A DNA stretch of 64,000 nt from Aeromonas hydrophila subsp. hydrophila ATCC 7966 (lineage in GTDB: Bacteria; Pseudomonadota; Gammaproteobacteria; Enterobacterales; Aeromonadaceae), in the NCBI RefSeq assembly GCF_000014805.1, contig NC_008570.1, forward strand, positions 2,671,001 to 2,735,000, given 5' to 3'. The notes below the pieces were generated by a model. The model searched no databases. It had not been told where the DNA came from and saw nothing but the letters and a program-made list of their open reading frames with translations. This document shows positions 32,718 to 41,723 of this stretch, piece after piece (position 1 is the stretch's first letter; each line of letters opens with the position of its first letter). The position numbers were made by a program, and so were the translations under genes.

Positions 32718-34403
32718 ATGACCATAGATTTTGTGACACTGCTACATCAAAGCGACTCCCTGCTGCTGTTCGTGGTACTGGCCTTCGGCCTGCTGCTCGG
32801 TAAAGTCAGGTTCGGCAACTTCCAGATCGGCAACACCATCGGCGTGCTGTTTACCGCCCTGCTGTTCGGCCAGATGGGCTTCGAATTCACCGCCACCACG
32901 GAGAACGTCGGCTTCATGCTGTTCATCTTCTGCGTGGGGATAGAAGCGGGGCCGCACTTCTTCAGCGTCTTCCTGCGTGACGGCATCCACTACATCACCC
33001 TCACCCTGGTGATCCTGCTGACCGCCCTCTTCCTCACCGTGGGGCTCGCCAAGTTCTTCAACCTGGGGCCGGGCATGGCGGCCGGCATCCTGGCCGGCTC
33101 GCTCACCTCGACCCCGGCGCTGGTGGGTGCGCAGGATGCCCTGCGCAGCGGCCTGCTCAACCTGCCCCATCAGACCGACATGCAGTCGGTGCTCGACAAC
33201 ATGGGCATCGGCTATGCGTTGACCTATCTGGTGGGGCTGGTCGGCCTGATGCTGGTGGTGCGCTACCTGCCTTCGCTGGCACGGCTCGACCTCAACACCG
33301 AGGCGCAGAAGATCGCCCGTGAGCGCGGCCTCTCCGACAACGAGAGCCGCAAGACCTACCTGCCCATCATCCGTGCCTACCGGGTTGGTCCCGAGCTCGC
33401 CGCCTGGATCGGCGGCCGCACCCTGCGCGAGACCGGCATCTACCCCCACACCGGCTGCTACGTGGAGCGGATCCGCCGCAACGGCATCCTGGCGAGCCCG
33501 GATGGCGACGCCGTCATCCAGGAAGGGGACGAGATCGCCCTGGTGGGTTACCCCGAGAGCCACGAGAAGCTCGACGTCAACTACCGCAACGGCAAGGAGG
33601 TGTTCGACCGCAACCTGCTTGACCTGCAGATCGTCACCGAAGAGATAGTGGTGAAAAACGATGCGGTGGTGGGTCGCCATCTGGTGGAGCTCAACCTCAC
33701 CGAGAAGGGCTGCTTCCTCAACCGGGTGGTGCGCTCCCAGATCGAGATGCCGTTCGATCGCAACATCATGCTGCAAAAGGGCGACGTGCTGCAGATCAGC
33801 GGCGAGAAGCAGCGGGTCAAGCTGCTGGCCAACAAGATTGGCTTCATCAGCATCCACAGCCAGACCACGGATCTGGTGGCCTTCACCACCTTCTTCGTGC
33901 TGGGGCTGCTGATAGGCTCCGTCTCCCTGGTGTTCGGCCAGCTCGAGTTTGGGCTGGGCAACGCCGTCGGCCTGCTGCTGGCGGGGATCCTGATGGGCTA
34001 CCTGCGCGCCAACCACCCCACCGTCGGCTACGTGCCGCCGGGCGCCCTGCGTCTGGCCAAGGATCTCGGTCTGGCGGTGTTCATGGTGAGCACCGGCCTC
34101 AAAGCTGGCGGCGGCATTCTGGACCACCTGAGCCAGGTCGGTGCCGTGGTGCTCTTTTCCGGCATGCTGGTGACCACCCTGCCGGTGCTGGTGGGCTACC
34201 TGTTCGGAGTCTGGGTGCTGAAGATGAACCCGGCCCTGCTGCTCGGCGCCATCACGGGGGCCCGCACCTGCGCCCCGGCCATGGACGTGGTGAACGAGGC
34301 GGCCAACAGCTCCATCCCGGCGCTCGGCTATGCCGGCACCTATGCGGTGGCCAACGTCATGCTGACCTTGGCGGGCTCCTTCATCATCGGCTTCTGGTTC
34401 TAG
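32718..34403 (+). CDS. ybjL: YbjL-type putative transporter (AspT/YidE family)
   Basis: Inner-membrane protein of 561 residues, the same length as E. coli YbjL. Two hydrophobic halves (about 10-190 and 385-560) flank two cytoplasmic RCK_C (TrkA-C) domains (about 210-375). Matching stretches include [60 protein letters not shown] and [16 protein letters not shown]. The family includes the aspartate:alanine exchanger AspT, but the YbjL substrate is unknown to me. The start ATG at 32718 follows TTTTTCCGGGC, a weak site. It is monocistronic with a terminator. Confidence 0.9.
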   Translation: MTIDFVTLLHQSDSLLLFVVLAFGLLLGKVRFGNFQIGNTIGVLFTALLFGQMGFEFTATTENVGFMLFIFCVGIEAGPHFFSVFLRDGIHYITLTLVILLTALFLTVGLAKFFNLGPGMAAGILAGSLTSTPALVGAQDALRSGLLNLPHQTDMQSVLDNMGIGYALTYLVGLVGLMLVVRYLPSLARLDLNTEAQKIARERGLSDNESRKTYLPIIRAYRVGPELAAWIGGRTLRETGIYPHTGCYVERIRRNGILASPDGDAVIQEGDEIALVGYPESHEKLDVNYRNGKEVFDRNLLDLQIVTEEIVVKNDAVVGRHLVELNLTEKGCFLNRVVRSQIEMPFDRNIMLQKGDVLQISGEKQRVKLLANKIGFISIHSQTTDLVAFTTFFVLGLLIGSVSLVFGQLEFGLGNAVGLLLAGILMGYLRANHPTVGYVPPGALRLAKDLGLAVFMVSTGLKAGGGILDHLSQVGAVVLFSGMLVTTLPVLVGYLFGVWVLKMNPALLLGAITGARTCAPAMDVVNEAANSSIPALGYAGTYAVANVMLTLAGSFIIGFWF

Positions 34404-34439
34404 CGCCAACGGCCTGCACAGCACCAAGTACACCAACTC

Positions 34440-34467
34440 AAGGGGAGCAGCTATGGCTCCCCTTTTC
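34440..34467 (+). terminator. Rho-independent terminator of ybjL
   Basis: Arms AAGGGGAGC (34440-34448) and GCTCCCCTT (34456-34464), followed by TTCG. It lies 37 bases after the stop. Confidence 0.8.
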
Positions 34468-34620
34468 GTTTATGCCGCTCTCCTTTTTGCCTAAGCCCCA
34501 TCGCCTCGCTCCCGCAGGATAGGGCCTATCGTGCTATGCGCCCCTCACCGACCAAACCCAATGAGCTAAAGCGCCCGCCCCATGCCGCTTACACTCAATG
34601 AAACACACGAGGGCATCGTC

Positions 34621-36153
34621 ATGATACGGTTATGGATCCTTCTGGGCTGGCTGCTGTGCGGCCCGCTGCAGGCCGCCACGGCAGCGCAAACCTCCCCCGC
34701 AGAGGAAGCCGACCCCGAGCCGGCCGCCCTGGCCTTCAGCAGCGACCAGCTGGCACAGCCCCTGCTTGGCGATCTCGATGCCATGCTGGCACGGCGCACC
34801 ATCCGGGTGCTCACCACCTACAACAAGACCGGCTATTTCATCTACAAGGGGGTGCAGCGAGGCGTCACCTACGATGCCTTCATCGAGGTGGAGAAGCGGC
34901 TCAACGAGCAGCTGCGCAAGCAAAAGAGCCTCAAGCGCCATCTCAAGCTGCACCTGGTCTTCATCCCGGTAGCGCGCGAGGCCTTGCTGGAAGCCCTCAT
35001 CGCGGGCAAGGGCGACATCGCCGCCGCCAACCTCACCATCACCGAGCGGCGCAAACTGCAGGGGGTGCTCTTTACCGATCCTCTGCTGGAGAACGTGCGG
35101 GAACTGCTCATCTCGGGACCGGCCTCTCCCAAGGTGGAGAGCGCCGCCGATCTGGCCGGCCAACGGATCTATGTGCGCCCCTCCTCCAGCTACTTCGAGA
35201 GCCTCACAGCCTACAACCAGGCGCGCAAGGCTGCGGGTGAACCCCTCATCGACATCCAGCCCGCCCCGGAGGCGCTGGAAGATGAAGATCTGGTGGAGAT
35301 GGTCAATGCCGGCCTGCTGCCCTTCATCGTCATGGACGAACACAAGGCCCGGTTCTGGCAAAAGATATTCCCCGCCATCCGCATCCATGAACAGCCGGTG
35401 TTCCGGCAAGGGGGGGTCATCGCCTGGGCGGTGCGCAAGGAGAGCCCGCAACTGCTGGCCATGCTCAATGAACAGATAGCCGCCCTGCGCGGCAAACACA
35501 GTGGCGACGCCATCCTGGCCCGTTATCTCAAGCAGAACAAGTTCGTCAAGAGCGCCGCCGCCGATGCCGAGCGCCAGAAGTTTCTACAGGTGGTGGATCT
35601 GTTTCGCCAATATGGCGAGAAATACGAGGTGGACTGGCTGCTGATGGCGGCCCAGGGCTATCAGGAGTCGGCCCTCAATCACAAAGCGCGCAGCCACGTC
35701 GGTGCCATCGGCATCATGCAGATCATGCCCGCCACCGGCAAGGGGCTCAAAGTGGGCGACATCCGCCAGCTCGAGCCCAACATCCACGGCGGCGTCAAAT
35801 ACATGCGCTGGATGATCGACCACTACTATGCAGACGAGCCCATGACGGCCCTCGACAAGGCACTCTTCTCGTTCGCCTCCTACAACGCCGGGCCCGCCCG
35901 GGTGGCGCGGCTGCGCACCGAGGCCAAGAAACGGGGGCTGGATCCCAACGTCTGGTTTCACAACGTCGAGTACGTGGCGGCGGAGAAAATAGGGCCGGAA
36001 ACCGTGACCTACGTGGGCAACATCTACAAGTACTACATCGCCTACAAGCTGGTGATGGAGCAGTTGCAGCGCAGGCAGCAGGCGACCGAGGCCATCAAGC
36101 AGCAGGGCACCGGCGGCGACCAGGTCTCCGCCGCACCCGCATCACAGGGATAA
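34621..36153 (+). CDS. Periplasmic lytic transglycosylase with solute-binding-like domain (MltF-like)
   Basis: A 510-residue exported protein. A signal peptide about 1-22 (MIRLWILLGWLLCGPLQAATA) has no lipobox cysteine in a proper context, so the product is probably soluble or loosely anchored. An SBP_bac_3-like domain spans about 55-300 (RTIRVLTTYNKTGYFIYKG). An SLT family 1 transglycosylase domain spans about 330-480 with catalytic Glu349 in AAQGYQESALN, followed by GAIGIMQIMPATG and FASYNAGPARV. This is the MltF domain order, but the protein differs enough from E. coli MltF that a paralogue is likely. The ATG at 34621 has GAGGG upstream; the start at 34582 would put extra residues before the signal peptide. 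Confidence 0.87.
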   Translation: MIRLWILLGWLLCGPLQAATAAQTSPAEEADPEPAALAFSSDQLAQPLLGDLDAMLARRTIRVLTTYNKTGYFIYKGVQRGVTYDAFIEVEKRLNEQLRKQKSLKRHLKLHLVFIPVAREALLEALIAGKGDIAAANLTITERRKLQGVLFTDPLLENVRELLISGPASPKVESAADLAGQRIYVRPSSSYFESLTAYNQARKAAGEPLIDIQPAPEALEDEDLVEMVNAGLLPFIVMDEHKARFWQKIFPAIRIHEQPVFRQGGVIAWAVRKESPQLLAMLNEQIAALRGKHSGDAILARYLKQNKFVKSAAADAERQKFLQVVDLFRQYGEKYEVDWLLMAAQGYQESALNHKARSHVGAIGIMQIMPATGKGLKVGDIRQLEPNIHGGVKYMRWMIDHYYADEPMTALDKALFSFASYNAGPARVARLRTEAKKRGLDPNVWFHNVEYVAAEKIGPETVTYVGNIYKYYIAYKLVMEQLQRRQQATEAIKQQGTGGDQVSAAPASQG

Positions 36154-36167
36154 GCCAGCCCGTCATC

Positions 36168-36206
36168 CGCGAGGCTCCTCCTCTGACGGGGAGCCTCGCG
36201 CCTTTT
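36168..36206 (+). terminator. Terminator of the lytic transglycosylase gene
   Basis: Eleven-bp arms CGCGAGGCTCC (36168-36178) and GGAGCCTCGCG (36190-36200) with an 11-base loop, then CCTTTTC. Confidence 0.75.
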
Positions 36207-36383
36207 CAGCCGCTGCCGCAGTACCATCCTGGCCACCTTCAGCCCCGCCATGGCCCAATCTCACCCCATCGTGACCAGAATGAACACAATGACCACAACA
36301 GCCTTAATAGCCATTACGGTCAGATTGTTTGCCGACCAATCCTGATTAATTAACCTTCCTGCAACAATCACAAGGAGTACACC

Positions 36384-37349
36384 ATGTTGCAAGGAACCCT
36401 CAAACGCACGTTGCTCTGCTGCCTGCTGGGCGTCAGCCTCGGCGCTCAGGCCAAGATCGACGAAATCCACTTCCTCATTCCGGGCGGCGCCGGCGGCGGC
36501 TGGGACAACACCGCCCGCGGCACCGGCGAGGCGCTGACCAAATCCGGCCTCATCACCACCGCCTCCTACCAGAACATCTCGGCCGGTGGCGGTGCCAAGG
36601 CCATCGCTCACCTGATCGAGACCTCGGCCCAGTCCGACAAGACCCTGATGGTCAACTCTACCCCCATCATCGTCAAATCCCTCTCCAAGGAGCTGCCGCA
36701 ATCGTTCCGGGATCTCACCCCGGTGGCTGCCATCATCGCCGACTACCAGGCGTTGGCCGTCCCGCTGGACTCCCCCTATCAGAGCTGGCCCCAGCTGCTG
36801 GCCGCCTATCAGGAGAACCCCGCCAAGGTGAAGATTGCCGGCGGCTCAGCCCGTGGCAGCCTGGATCATCTGGTGGCGGCCATGACCTTCAAGAATGCCG
36901 GGGCGGATGCCGGCAAGCTGCGCTACGTGGCCTATGATGCCGGCGGCAGCGCCATGGCGGCGGTGCTGGCAGGAGAAACCCAGGTGCTCTCCACCGGCTT
37001 TGGCGAGGCGATGGAGGCGGTCAAGTCTGGCCAGATGCGGATCCTCGGCATGACGGCCCCGACCCGGATGCCAGATGCCAGCGAGGTGCCCACCTTCAGC
37101 GAGCAGGGCAACCCCACTGTCTTTGCCAACTGGCGCGGCTATTTCGCCTCCCCCGCCGTCAGCGCCGACAAGTCGGCCGAATTCGCCGCCCTGCTCAAGC
37201 AGATGTATGACAAGCCGGAGTGGGAGACGGTCCGCGCCCGCAACAACTGGACCAATCTCTATCAAGCCGGCCCCGAGTTCACCGCCTTTCTGATCCAGCA
37301 GGAGCAGCAGATCGGCGGCCTGATGCGCGAACTCGGCTTCATCAAGTAA
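36384..37349 (+). CDS. tctC: Tripartite tricarboxylate transporter, periplasmic binding protein TctC
   Basis: A 321-residue extracytoplasmic receptor that delivers a tricarboxylate such as citrate to the TctAB membrane complex. The signal peptide is about 1-23 (LLCCLLGVSLGAQA). The mature part begins with the family sequence IDEIHFLIPGGAGGGWDNTARGTGEAL. Later landmarks are GGSARGSLDHL, VAYDAGGSAM and FANWRGYF. It is the first gene of tctCBA, 42 bases before tctB. AAGGAG lies 7 bases before the ATG. The convergent citrate-type two-component operon is the obvious candidate regulator. Confidence 0.92.
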   Translation: MLQGTLKRTLLCCLLGVSLGAQAKIDEIHFLIPGGAGGGWDNTARGTGEALTKSGLITTASYQNISAGGGAKAIAHLIETSAQSDKTLMVNSTPIIVKSLSKELPQSFRDLTPVAAIIADYQALAVPLDSPYQSWPQLLAAYQENPAKVKIAGGSARGSLDHLVAAMTFKNAGADAGKLRYVAYDAGGSAMAAVLAGETQVLSTGFGEAMEAVKSGQMRILGMTAPTRMPDASEVPTFSEQGNPTVFANWRGYFASPAVSADKSAEFAALLKQMYDKPEWETVRARNNWTNLYQAGPEFTAFLIQQEQQIGGLMRELGFIK

Positions 37350-37391
37350 TCCCACTGTCGGCGGGCCTGGCCCGCCCATCGGAGTCATCCC

Positions 37392-37853
37392 ATGCACCTG
37401 ACCAAGGAGCGACTCGGGGGGCTGCTGTTTTTGCTGCTCTCCCTCGCCTACGGCTATCACGCCACCCAGATCCCCGGCTACCCTGGGGACGAATATGAAC
37501 CCTTCACCGCAAGCACCCTGCCCTATGCCCTGGCCGGTGCCGGCGCCCTGCTCTCCCTGCTGCTGATCTGCTTTCCGGGCGGCGAGCGGCTGCAGCGAGA
37601 AAGTGGCAACTGGCGGCTGGTGTTTGCACTGTTGCTGCTGATGCTGGCCTACGGCCTGGCCCTTGGCTGGCTCGGTTTTCTGGTCGCCACCACCCTGTTT
37701 CTCATCGGCGGGATCCGGCTGATGGGCGAGCAGAGCCTCGCCTTCGCCTGCAAGGTGAGCCTGCCGTTCACCCTCATCTTCTGGGCCCTGCTCACCAAGG
37801 GGCTCAACGTCTACCTCGAGCCGGGCCGGCTGTTCACCCAGTTGCTGGGATAA
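37392..37853 (+). CDS. tctB: Tripartite tricarboxylate transporter, small membrane subunit TctB
   Basis: A 153-residue inner-membrane protein with four predicted helices and the TctB-family pattern. The N-terminus reads TKERLGGLLFLLLSLAYGYHATQIPGYPGDEYEPFTAST, and the C-terminal part contains LGWLGFLVATTLFLIGGIRLMG and LFWALL-like LIFWALLTKGLNVYLEPG. It is the poorly conserved partner of TctA. It sits between tctC (42 bases) and tctA (9 bases) in one operon. The ATG at 37392 is preceded by a weak GGAGTCATCCC site. Confidence 0.9.
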   Translation: MHLTKERLGGLLFLLLSLAYGYHATQIPGYPGDEYEPFTASTLPYALAGAGALLSLLLICFPGGERLQRESGNWRLVFALLLLMLAYGLALGWLGFLVATTLFLIGGIRLMGEQSLAFACKVSLPFTLIFWALLTKGLNVYLEPGRLFTQLLG

Positions 37854-37862
37854 GGAGAACCC

Positions 37863-39395
37863 ATGTTAGACGGCATTCTGCAAGGACTGGGCACCGCCAT
37901 GATGCCCATCAACATCTTCATGGTGATCGTCGGCTGTTTCGTCGGCACCTTCATCGGCATGCTGCCGGGCCTTGGGCCCGTCACCGCCATCGCCCTGATG
38001 ATCCCCATCACCTACGGGCTGGATCCCGCCTCCGGCATCATTTTGATGGCCGGGGTCTATTACGGCTCCATGTTCGGCGGCTCCACCTCCTCCATCCTGA
38101 TCAACACCCCGGGCTGCTCCGCCAGCATGATCACCGCCATCGACGGCTATCCGCTGGCCTGCAAGGGGCAGGCGGGCAAGGCGCTGGCCATCGCTGCCTA
38201 CGCCTCCTTCACCGGCGGCACCCTGTCCGCCATCTTCCTGATGGTGGCGGCGCCGCTGCTGGCCAAGGTCTCCCTCTCGTTCCAGTCGGCAGACTACTTC
38301 GCCCTCATGGTACTAGGGCTCTCGGCGGTGGCGGCCTTTGCCGGCAAGGGCCAGGTGCTCAAGGCGCTGATCATGGCGCTGTTCGGCATCATGCTATCCA
38401 CCGTCGGCATCGATCGCAGCGTCGGGGTGGACAGGTTCACCTTCGGTCTGCCGGACTTGCGCGACGGCTTCTCCTTCCTGCTGCTGGCCATGGCCACCTT
38501 CGCCCTGGCGGAGATCCTGATGACGGTGCTGCGCCCGGGCAAGGACACCAGCAAGGAGGAGGCGCGCAAGATCCAGCAGCTCGGCTCCCTCAAGCTGAGC
38601 AGGGACGAGGTCAAAGAGATAGCGCCCCCCATTGCCCGCTCCTCGGTGATGGGTTTTCTCATCGGCGTGCTGCCGGGGGCCGGCGCCACCATCGCCTCCT
38701 TCATGGCCTATGGCGCCGAGCGCAACTTCGCCAGCAAGCGCAGGCAGGAGGAGTTCGGCAAGGGCAGCCTGACCGGCATCGCCGCACCGGAAGCGGCCAA
38801 CAACGCCGCATCCAGCGGGGCCTTCGTGCCGCTGCTGACCCTGGGGATCCCGGGCTCCGGCACCACGGCGCTGATGCTGGGGGCCCTTATCGCCTACGGC
38901 ATCCAGCCGGGCCCGCGCCTGTTCATGGAGCACCCGGACGTGTTCTGGTCGGTGATCATCTCCATGTATCTGGGCAACGTGGTGCTGCTGATCCTCAACC
39001 TGCCGCTCATCCCCTATCTGGCCAAGATCCTGCAGGTGCCGCGCCCGGTGCTCATCCCCATGGTGCTGCTGTTTTCGCTGATCGGGGTCTATCTGGTCTC
39101 CTTCAACACCATGGACATCTATGTGATGGCGCTGGTGGCGCTGATCGCCATCGGCCTGCGCCTGCTGGACTTCCCCATGGCGCCCATGCTGCTCGGCTTC
39201 ATTCTGGGGGGCATGCTGGAGGATAACCTGCGCCGGGCCCTGGTGATCAACGACGGCTCCCTGAGCTTCCTGTGGGAGCGCCCCATCACCCTCGCCTTCA
39301 CCCTGATCACCCTGATGATGCTGCTGTTGCCGGTGTGGCAGTGGTGGCAGGCGCGCCGCGCACCGGCCGCCACACTGCAATCCGAACCGAGCTGA
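37863..39395 (+). CDS. tctA: Tripartite tricarboxylate transporter, large membrane subunit TctA
   Basis: A 510-residue inner-membrane permease with about 12 helices, the main channel subunit of the TTT transporter. Family motifs seen are GTFIGMLPGLGPVTAIALMIP near the N-terminus, YYGSMFGGSTSSILINTPG, GVLPGAGATIASFMAYGAER near the middle and LTLGIPGSGTTALMLGAL. These two related blocks reflect the internal duplication of TctA. It is the last gene of tctCBA and is followed by a strong terminator. AAGGAG lies just before the ATG. Confidence 0.95.
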   Translation: MLDGILQGLGTAMMPINIFMVIVGCFVGTFIGMLPGLGPVTAIALMIPITYGLDPASGIILMAGVYYGSMFGGSTSSILINTPGCSASMITAIDGYPLACKGQAGKALAIAAYASFTGGTLSAIFLMVAAPLLAKVSLSFQSADYFALMVLGLSAVAAFAGKGQVLKALIMALFGIMLSTVGIDRSVGVDRFTFGLPDLRDGFSFLLLAMATFALAEILMTVLRPGKDTSKEEARKIQQLGSLKLSRDEVKEIAPPIARSSVMGFLIGVLPGAGATIASFMAYGAERNFASKRRQEEFGKGSLTGIAAPEAANNAASSGAFVPLLTLGIPGSGTTALMLGALIAYGIQPGPRLFMEHPDVFWSVIISMYLGNVVLLILNLPLIPYLAKILQVPRPVLIPMVLLFSLIGVYLVSFNTMDIYVMALVALIAIGLRLLDFPMAPMLLGFILGGMLEDNLRRALVINDGSLSFLWERPITLAFTLITLMMLLLPVWQWWQARRAPAATLQSEPS

Positions 39396-39415
39396 GTTGG
39401 CGGATCTTACACAGC

Positions 39416-39443
39416 AAAAGAGCGCCGACAGGCGCTCTTTTTA
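39416..39443. terminator. Bidirectional terminator between tctA and the response regulator gene
   Basis: Arms AAAAGAGCGCC (39416-39426) and GGCGCTCTTTT (39431-39441) with a GACA loop, placed between convergent operons. Confidence 0.92.
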
Positions 39444-39473
39444 TTGGCAAGACGAGATGCGTGGCTATCCCGC

Positions 39474-40139
39474 TCAGGGCTGGCGATAACGCCGCTCCGG
39501 CCGGCCCACGGTGCCGTACTCCAGCTCCGGGCTCGCCAGCTGCTGGCCCACCAGAAACTCCAGATAGCGGCGCGCCGTGGTGCGGCTCACCCCGACCCGG
39601 CCGCCGATCTCCTCGGCGCTGGCCCCCTGCGACCCCAGCGCCGCCAGCACCCGCTGCAGGGTGAGTCCGTCGATCCCCTTGGGCAGACCGCCTGCCGCCA
39701 CCTGCTGCAACGGCGTCCCCAGCAGGGCGTCCACCGCCTGCTGATCGATGTCGGCCAAGGCCGCCAGGGCGGCGCGGTTCTGGCAATATTTGTCGAGGGT
39801 GTCGCGCAGCCGCTCGAACACCACGGGCTTGAGGATGAAATCCACCACCCCGAGCCGCATCGCCTCCTGCAGGGCGCCGGCCTCCCGCGCCGCGGTGAGC
39901 AGTATCACGTCGAGGGAAGCCCCCGCCTGGCGCAGCTCCCGCAGCAGGGCAAAGCCCTCGCCATCGGGCAGCCAGACGTCCAGCAGCACCAGATCGGGCT
40001 TGAGGATCTCTATCTGCTCCCTGGCATCAAACAGGGTGAGCGCCACCCCCAGCACCTCGAAGCCCGCCAGCCGCTGCACGAAGCGGCGGTGGATCTCGGC
40101 AATGGCCGGGTCATCCTCGACGATCAGGATCTTGATCAC
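39474..40139 (-). CDS. CitB/DcuR-family response regulator
   Basis: A 221-residue DNA-binding response regulator. The receiver domain (about 1-122) has the acidic pocket VEDD, the likely phospho-acceptor Asp54 in LVLLDVWLPDGEG, LLTA and the lysine in ILKPV. The C-terminal helix-turn-helix contains LQRVLAALGSQGASAEEIGGRVGVSRTTARRYLEFLV, typical of CitB/DpiA/DcuR regulators. It starts with GTG at 40139, directly after the kinase stop. The kinase's last codons AAG GAG GTG form its ribosome site. It converges on tctCBA and is the likely activator of that operon, by proximity only. Salmonella TctD is OmpR-type, so this is a different regulator class. Confidence 0.9.
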   Translation of the reverse strand: MIKILIVEDDPAIAEIHRRFVQRLAGFEVLGVALTLFDAREQIEILKPDLVLLDVWLPDGEGFALLRELRQAGASLDVILLTAAREAGALQEAMRLGVVDFILKPVVFERLRDTLDKYCQNRAALAALADIDQQAVDALLGTPLQQVAAGGLPKGIDGLTLQRVLAALGSQGASAEEIGGRVGVSRTTARRYLEFLVGQQLASPELEYGTVGRPERRYRQP

Positions 40140-41723
40140 TCACACCTCCTTGGGAATGTAACAGACGACGCAACTCCCCTGCGTCGTGGCTTCGATGGTG
40201 ATGGTCCCCTGCAGGGCATCCAGGGTCTTGCGCACCAGCGCGAGGCCGATGCCGTGATCCGGCTCCGCCTTGCTGCTGACCCCCCGCTCGAACAACCTGT
40301 CCGCCAGTGCGGGATCGATCCCCCCCGCCCCATCTTCCACCTCCAGGATCAGATCCTGGCCGAGATCGCTCAGCGCCACCCGCACCGGCTGGTAGGGGGC
40401 ACCGTGGCGACGAGTCGCCTCGAAGGCATTGTCGATGAGATTGCCCAGCACCGTCACCAGCTGGGAGCCGCTGACGCGAAGGGGAATGTCGTACAGGCGG
40501 GAATCCGGGTCCACCTCCAGCACCAGTCCCAGCTCGTGAGCCCTGTGGTATTTGCCGAGCAGCAGGCCGGCCACCTTGGGCTTGGCGATGGCGCTCATCA
40601 GGAAGCTGAGCAGGCTCTGCTCGGTTGCAGCCTCCCGCCCGATGAAGGCAAGCGCCTCGCGGGTGGCCCCGAGTTCGATGAGCCCGGCGATGGTGCCAAG
40701 CTGGTTGTGGTGTTCGTGAGTCTGCACCCGCAGCAGATCGCTGTAGGCCTGCACCTGAGAGAGCTGGGCGCTCAGTTCGGCCAGCTCGTCCTTGCGCCGA
40801 AAGCTCGATACCGCGCCGATCAGCTTGCCATCGCGCACCAGCGGCAGCCGGTTGACGATGAGGGACTGGCCGTTGAGCACTATCTCCTCGTCAAACTGGG
40901 GGCGCGGATCCTGAATGAGAGAGAGCATGCGACTCTCCGGCAGCAGCCGGGTGACGGGCTGGCCGATGGCGGCCCAGGCCGTCTGTTCGTCAAGGCGCAG
41001 CAGGCGGATGCCATTGGGATTGAGGGAGGTGAGCCGGCCCTGCTCGTCGATGGTGAGGATCCCCTCGCGCACGCTGCGCAGGGTGCAGTCGAGTTCGGCA
41101 TAGAGGCGGCCGATCTGCTCGGGCTCAAAGCCAAGGATGGCACGTTTGTAACGGCGGGCCAGCCAAGCGGCGGCCAGGCTGTTGAGCAGCACGATGAGCA
41201 GGGTCATGGCGAGGACGAAACGCAGAAAACCCTGCAGATCCGCCTCGATATCCCGCACCAGATAACCGACCGAGACCACCCCGATGATCTGGCCAAGCTC
41301 ATCGCGGATGGGGCTCTTGCCGCGCACCGAGACCCCGAGGGACCCTTGCGCACGGGAGATATAGGCCTCCCCCTGCAGCGCCCGCCTCGGATCATCCCCC
41401 ATCATGGGCTGGCCGATGCGATCCGCATTGGGGTGCACCAGCCGGCGCGCGTCTTTATCGCCGATGACGATGTAGCTGGCACCGACCTCGGCGCGGATCC
41501 GCTCCACCAGCACGTTGAGGCGGGCGGTGTCGGCCCGCTTCACCCCGGCCAGCACGCCCGGCTCGCGGGCCACCAGCCGCGCCACGTCGAGGGCCTGATC
41601 CCCCACCTCGCGGTAGCGCTGTTCGGACACATAGTAGTAACTGGCCCCGCTCAGCAGCACCAGCTGCAGCAGACTGACCAGACAGAGCATGAGGAGGATG
41701 CGTCCTTGCAACCCCAGCTTCAT
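40140..41723 (-). CDS. CitA/DcuS-type sensor histidine kinase
   Basis: A 527-residue inner-membrane sensor. Transmembrane segment 1 is about 9-31. The periplasmic PDC/sCACHE-type sensor (about 32-165) contains IGQPMMGDDPRRALQGEAY and GVSVRGKSPIRD, as in citrate and C4-dicarboxylate sensors. Transmembrane segment 2 is about 168-190, a PAS domain about 205-310, and the dimerisation helix has phospho-His336 in QTHEHHNQLGTIAGL. The ATPase has N-box LIDNAFEA, DGAGGI and HGIGLALV. The H-box reads THEHHNQLG where the family usually has HEF-NKLH. Its start overlaps the ROK gene stop as ATGA, and its stop abuts the response regulator start. Confidence 0.9.
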   Translation of the reverse strand: MKLGLQGRILLMLCLVSLLQLVLLSGASYYYVSEQRYREVGDQALDVARLVAREPGVLAGVKRADTARLNVLVERIRAEVGASYIVIGDKDARRLVHPNADRIGQPMMGDDPRRALQGEAYISRAQGSLGVSVRGKSPIRDELGQIIGVVSVGYLVRDIEADLQGFLRFVLAMTLLIVLLNSLAAAWLARRYKRAILGFEPEQIGRLYAELDCTLRSVREGILTIDEQGRLTSLNPNGIRLLRLDEQTAWAAIGQPVTRLLPESRMLSLIQDPRPQFDEEIVLNGQSLIVNRLPLVRDGKLIGAVSSFRRKDELAELSAQLSQVQAYSDLLRVQTHEHHNQLGTIAGLIELGATREALAFIGREAATEQSLLSFLMSAIAKPKVAGLLLGKYHRAHELGLVLEVDPDSRLYDIPLRVSGSQLVTVLGNLIDNAFEATRRHGAPYQPVRVALSDLGQDLILEVEDGAGGIDPALADRLFERGVSSKAEPDHGIGLALVRKTLDALQGTITIEATTQGSCVVCYIPKEV

